From positions 1 to 64,000 of the forward strand of contig JAEWQC010000049.1 of the NCBI GenBank assembly GCA_023399355.1: DNA of 64,000 bases, given 5' to 3'. Positions 61,122 to 64,000 of the stretch are shown here, piece after piece (the stretch's first letter is position 1; each line of letters opens with the position of its first letter). A program made the translations under genes and the position numbers. The notes beneath the pieces were generated by a model, which was given only the letters and a program-made list of their open reading frames with translations, was not told where the DNA came from and did no database searches. The DNA is from Bacillota bacterium (GTDB taxonomy: Bacteria; Bacillota; Clostridia; Acetivibrionales; DTU013).

Positions 61122-61943
61122 TTAATTTGACTGAACGATATAATGTCCTTTTGACTTGACACCGCCAATGCCTTGACTTCCTGACTGGGTAAGCTTTGCA
61201 ATCTGTTCCGGTGTCACGTAGACCCTGGAATCCGTCAATGCAACCCGGTCTCCCACTTTTGCGGGATCAAGTGCATGGATCAATATTCTGCCGGGTGAAC
61301 TGGCGAAGTTGGCGCCGGCCTCCATGATACCGTCAAAATAGGACTGACAGGCACCGGAGAATATGCACAGCTTATCATAGCTGGGTTCATACTTTCTGGC
61401 TTCACGGGTACTTTGAATGTAATAGCGGGAATTTCTGTAGCTATCGATCGTGTTATATTTTGTAACATTTTTTTTCAAGCCGTCATGCCCCGTTACGATA
61501 AGAACATCTGCCCCCGTACTTGCGAGCAGACTACGGATTTGACCAGGCTGTTCGTTTTCAGGAATAACTCGCCCATAGACCTTGATTTTGGCATCTTCAT
61601 AATATTTTCGGCACATTTCCAGGAATTCCGAGCTTGAATCAATATGGAGTATTCTTCCCGATCTTCCTCTCGCACGCTGAAAAAAGCTGAATGGCGTATT
61701 ACCGCGGGACATATGGTGAAAACCGGTTCCCGTCAGACGATCCTGAAGCTCACGATGCACCTGTTCCGGACTTCTCCATTCCAGGTCGTCCTCTTCGGAG
61801 TCTGCAATGATCCTGTACAGCAGCCCTTTCAGGACAAAGGATCTCCTGCCGCTGCTGCGGCTGTTTATTTCCGCTATTTTAAAATGAATATCTCCGCCAT
61901 AGGATTTTCTGGTTACGACATCTCCAATCCTTAAAGCTTCCAT
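61122..61943 (-). CDS. yabG: sporulation protease YabG
   Basis: A 273-residue protein starting MEALRIGDVVTRKSYGGDIHFKI, the usual opening of YabG. It has FHHMSRGNTPFSFFQRARG-type segments, a VTGHDG motif, an EARKYEPSYDKLCIFSGACQS stretch (cysteine-peptidase-like) and GRILIHALDP. YabG is a late mother-cell protease that processes spore coat proteins such as SpoIVA, CotT and SafA in Bacillus. Its presence shows that the organism forms endospores. Confidence 0.92.
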   Translation of the reverse strand: MEALRIGDVVTRKSYGGDIHFKIAEINSRSSGRRSFVLKGLLYRIIADSEEDDLEWRSPEQVHRELQDRLTGTGFHHMSRGNTPFSFFQRARGRSGRILHIDSSSEFLEMCRKYYEDAKIKVYGRVIPENEQPGQIRSLLASTGADVLIVTGHDGLKKNVTKYNTIDSYRNSRYYIQSTREARKYEPSYDKLCIFSGACQSYFDGIMEAGANFASSPGRILIHALDPAKVGDRVALTDSRVYVTPEQIAKLTQSGSQGIGGVKSKGHYIVQSN

Positions 61944-62130
61944 AGGACCATCCCTTCAATTGTCATAGATTGTTAGTACATAATATGAAGGGGTGGATTC
62001 TTTGGGAACAGGACGGGAGACTATATTTGGAGGCCAGTGCTGACCGGATCAGTTACACATGATGTAATTCGTGATACAAATTTACCTGAACGCTCATAAA
62101 AAAAGAACCGCCATTTTTCAGGAGGCTCCT
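61944..62130. other. non-coding region upstream of yabG
   Basis: No credible ORF. It should contain the yabG promoter (minus strand). A CATATTATG sequence near 61990 is close to but not a full sigma-K -10 pattern, and no matching -35 is seen. Confidence 0.35.
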
Positions 62131-62161
62131 ATGTCTGATGTCTCTATTGCAGGGCGGGGGG

Positions 62162-62280
62162 GGCTGGTCGTTGACTGCGTCAACTGCTCGCCCATGCAAC
62201 CTGGCTGGTCGTTGACTGCGTCAACTGCTCGCCCATGCAACCTGGCTGGTCGTTGACTGCGTCAACTGCCCGCCCATGTA
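62162..62280. repeat. 41-bp tandem repeat (three units), each with a small hairpin
   Basis: Units start at 62162, 62203 and 62244. Each contains GTTGACTGCGTCAAC, a GTTGAC/GTCAAC hairpin with a 3-base loop. The third unit varies at its end. The 41-bp length shifts the reading frame at each copy, so it is not coding. It lies between two minus-strand genes, after an AGGAGGCTCCT palindrome at 62120. Confidence 0.85.
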
Positions 62281-62320
62281 TCCGGGGTTTCTTTTAAATT
62301 TCTTGAATCAACGGCGTTGC

Positions 62321-62884
62321 CTATTTCTTTAAGGATGCAAGTTTGGTCAGGATGGTATCTGCAACTTGTTCGGGAGAGATATTGGTAGAGTCGATAATCA
62401 TGTCATAATTGAAAGGATTTGAACAGTCTACGCCATATTTGGCCATATACCGGAGGTTTTCGCTTTGTTTTCTTTCAACAAGCCTAATCTTGGCTTCTTC
62501 AAGATTGGCATAGGTCTCCACGTCTCCCCGTTGGTCGCGCATAACTCGTTTGGCGGCTTCGACCGGGTCAACGGAGAGGAATACCTTAAATGAATCAGGC
62601 ACGAAATGCCAGGCCATCCTGGAATCAAGCACCATCGACTCATCCTGCCGGCCGATTCTTGCCAGTTCCGTATCAATCTCTTCGTCGATTTCAGGATGGT
62701 TTTCCATATACTTATTGAAAGCACAGGTGTCCATATTGTATTTTTCCGCCATTGCACGCTGTATTTGTCCGATGGAATACACCCTCAAGCCGAATTTTTC
62801 TTTCAGGTACCGGCAAACGGTAGACTTACCGCTGCCCAGATCTCCGGTGATTGATATTTTAAGCTTAGTGGCGGTTTGATTCAT
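62321..62884 (-). CDS. cytidylate-kinase-like P-loop kinase
   Basis: A 187-residue protein with Walker A ITGDLGSGKST and the lid/NMP segments VYSIGQIQRAMAEKYN, RMAWHFVPDSFKVFLSVDP and RDQRGDVETYANLEEAK. It matches the cytidylate-kinase-like family. Such proteins phosphorylate a nucleoside monophosphate or act as broad-specificity kinases. It does not look like the main (d)CMP kinase (Cmk is usually longer, about 220 residues). The substrate is unresolved. Confidence 0.8.
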   Translation of the reverse strand: MNQTATKLKISITGDLGSGKSTVCRYLKEKFGLRVYSIGQIQRAMAEKYNMDTCAFNKYMENHPEIDEEIDTELARIGRQDESMVLDSRMAWHFVPDSFKVFLSVDPVEAAKRVMRDQRGDVETYANLEEAKIRLVERKQSENLRYMAKYGVDCSNPFNYDMIIDSTNISPEQVADTILTKLASLKK

Positions 62885-63031
62885 TTCAGTTCTCCTTTGG
62901 ACTGCAATTTATTGAAACTTATATAAAAGAAATTATATCAAATAAAGAGTCGTTTTTTCTATAAATAATCAATCTTTTTTTTAGCAGTTCATTCCAGCCT
63001 CGAAAACCTTCATTTTCTTGCGATTTTGTGG

Positions 63032-63060
63032 TTGACCTTGTATATAAATGGGAATAACAT
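63032..63060 (+). promoter_or_regulatory. possible sigma-A promoter
   Basis: -35 TTGACC (63032-63037), 17-bp spacer, and -10 TAACAT (63055-63060, four matches). It lies about 50 bases before ATG 63111, whose ribosome site is GAAGGAGG. Confidence 0.4.
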
Positions 63061-63110
63061 TAACCAGGTTGAATATTTAATTCATGTAATATTTTGAAGG
63101 AGGATTTTAA

Positions 63111-63371
63111 ATGAGCTGTTACAATATCATGTCTTTAATTCTGAATAACAGGGTGAAAAATGCGGTTAAGCTGCAGGATGTATTGACTGAATCAGGATGT
63201 ATCATCAAAGCCAGGATTGGTCTGCATGAGGCAGGGGATGTTTGTGCGAACGAAGGATTGATCATAATGCAGGTTGCAGGAACGGACGCAGAGGTTGGAG
63301 AATTGGAGAATAAGCTCAATGCTGTCGATGGGGTAAAGGCAAAAAACCTGCAAATTTGTTCAGAATGGTAG
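63111..63371 (+). CDS. TM1266-like small regulator (iron-hydrogenase system regulator family)
   Basis: An 86-residue ACT-like ferredoxin-fold protein. The GCIIKARIGLHEAGD segment and IIMQVAGTDAEVGELENKL followed by NAVDGVKAKNLQ match the pattern of TM1266-type proteins associated with FeFe-hydrogenase loci. ATG 63111 follows GAAGGAGG. No hydrogenase gene is in the window. A regulatory or ligand-sensing role is likely. Confidence 0.65.
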   Translation: MSCYNIMSLILNNRVKNAVKLQDVLTESGCIIKARIGLHEAGDVCANEGLIIMQVAGTDAEVGELENKLNAVDGVKAKNLQICSEW

Positions 63372-63412
63372 AAAACCGGGAAAATCACTTTATCTCCAGG
63401 GAGAACTGAAAA

Positions 63413-63594
63413 ATGAAATGGGAAATAGGAGTGCGTGCACATGATTTTGGGAGAATGCCGTTAAGTGAGCTTGCCCCCAAAATTGCCGACGCTGGGTTTA
63501 GTCATATACAACTTGCACTTGGAAAGGCATTGAACGATTTTAAATATAGTTGTGGGGTTCTGAGCAACGGTCTCGCACGCAGCATTGAAAAGGA
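63413..63594 (+). pseudogene. truncated sugar isomerase (TIM-barrel N-terminus)
   Basis: Only about 61 residues remain: MKWEIGVRAHDFGRMPLSELAPKI..., the first two beta-alpha units of the xylose-isomerase-like barrel. After that the frame reads into the terminator of the opposite-strand gene. A full enzyme needs about 250-280 residues. The gene was probably truncated by an insertion or deletion here, or the rest was displaced. Confidence 0.7.
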
Positions 63595-63637
63595 GCGGCA
63601 CCACTGCCCGGTACCAACTGCCAGGCAGCACCGCCCC
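63588..63637 (-). terminator. terminator of the minus-strand gene at the window end
   Basis: On the minus strand a GGGGCGG/CCGCTCC stem (one wobble) with further GCTGCC/GGCAGT pairing is followed by TTTTC. It ends nine bases after the stop codon at 63646 and overlaps the 3' end of the truncated isomerase. Confidence 0.55.
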
Positions 63638-63645
63638 ATTCTTTT

Positions 63646-64000
63646 CTACCAATTCCAAAAATCCATCCCGATAACGGACATGGTCCTTGGGACAAGATGA
63701 TCGGTAAGTTTTATCAGTTCACTTGAGGGGCCGGTTACGCGCAAGCCGTAGATTTTTATGCCATTTTCCAGAACGTAGGATGCTTTCGCGCCTATGCCGG
63801 TATCGATTGCATTGTATTTTAAAAGTCCTGCGTCCGGCTTCATCAGCTTCTTTTTGTCATCAAGCCATTTCATTTCATCCATAACTGCCTTCTCGAACTG
63901 GTCCGCATTGTCCCTGCCCAATTGTGCAAAGTCAAAGGCTCCTGGCCTGGAAAGTTTTCCGGGAATTCCCCACTGCAGGATCTGTTGCTTCTCAAAAGTC
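63646..64000 (-). CDS. C-terminal part of a gene running off the window (possible Sigma_reg_C-type protein)
   Basis: The minus frame is open from 64000 to the stop at 63646 (about 117 residues) and contains AFDFAQLGRDNADQFEKAVM, ENGIKIYGLRVTGPSSELIKL and MSVIGMDFWNW. The latter parts resemble the C-terminal domain of anti-sigma regulators (Sigma_reg_C type). The N-terminal part, where a TM helix would be expected, lies outside the window. The assignment is tentative. Confidence 0.5.
   Translation of the reverse strand, partial: TFEKQQILQWGIPGKLSRPGAFDFAQLGRDNADQFEKAVMDEMKWLDDKKKLMKPDAGLLKYNAIDTGIGAKASYVLENGIKIYGLRVTGPSSELIKLTDHLVPRTMSVIGMDFWNW

Noticed and set aside
62071..62256. 61-codon + strand frame across the 41-bp repeats
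   Set aside because: Each repeat changes the reading frame, so the encoded sequence differs between units. A ribosome-like AGGAGG before an ATG at 62131 is part of an AGGAGGCTCCT palindrome.

Overview
The window looks like chromosomal DNA of an anaerobic, endospore-forming, Gram-positive Clostridia-type Firmicute with an S-layer, most like the Ruminiclostridium/Acetivibrio group (genus is inference). The evidence is a complete WalRK (YycFG) locus with yycH, yycI, murA, yycJ and rlmH, a YabG sporulation protease, proteins with S-layer-homology (SLH) domains, purine-rich Shine-Dalgarno sites and moderately low G+C. I saw no rRNA, tRNA, CRISPR array or intact transposase gene.

Region 1 (1-16.4 kb) is the distal part of an exopolysaccharide or S-layer glycan cluster, all on the + strand. 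It holds about seven glycosyltransferases, three methyltransferase-like proteins, a cupin, a perosamine-synthase-like aminotransferase and a nucleotide-sugar dehydrogenase. It ends with an SDR reductase/epimerase, a small undecaprenyl-phosphate sugar-phosphate transferase and a WbpM/PglF-type 4,6-dehydratase. No flippase or polymerase is visible, so the cluster must extend upstream. Intrinsic terminators lie at 7.3 kb and at the cluster end (16.43 kb).

Region 2 (16.6-21.3 kb) encodes two TolC-like coiled-coil secreted proteins and a large SLH protein with Ig-like repeats. Region 3 (21.5-30.1 kb) is the walRK-yycHI-murA-yycJ-rlmH block. A consensus WalR box sits in front of the gene that heads the yycH/yycI part.

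Region 4 (30.3-47.4 kb) is mixed: an orphan two-TM Nudix-like protein, an AraC/GyrI regulator, a DrrAB-type ABC exporter divergent from a two-component system, an XRE/DUF5680 regulator, murF-ddl, a small zinc-ribbon protein, a small membrane protein split across two frames at a -1 slippery heptamer, an FMN-binding protein, an SLH/BsuPI protein, a PhzF-like enzyme, an ABC ATPase remnant, a lipoprotein and membrane proteins. Region 5 (47.6-53.2 kb) is a LacI-regulated catabolic cluster with two Gfo/Idh/MocA oxidoreductases and two xylose-isomerase-like TIM-barrel proteins, with paired palindromic operators upstream.

Region 6 (53.2-64 kb) contains a YetF-like protein, a large membrane protein/DUF6273 fusion paralogous to the one at 45.9 kb, a PilZ protein with a 12-residue repeat linker, another ABC remnant, and a minus-strand series: cytidylate-kinase-like, YabG, hemerythrin, lipid kinase, UbiA prenyltransferase, and a folate-type ECF S component behind a tetrahydrofolate riboswitch. 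It closes with a TM1266-like regulator, a truncated isomerase and a gene running off the end. Several repeats stand out: a 25-bp REPIN-like inverted repeat, two copies of a hairpin-rich dispersed element (31.6 and 50.1 kb), and 41-bp and 40-bp tandem repeats.
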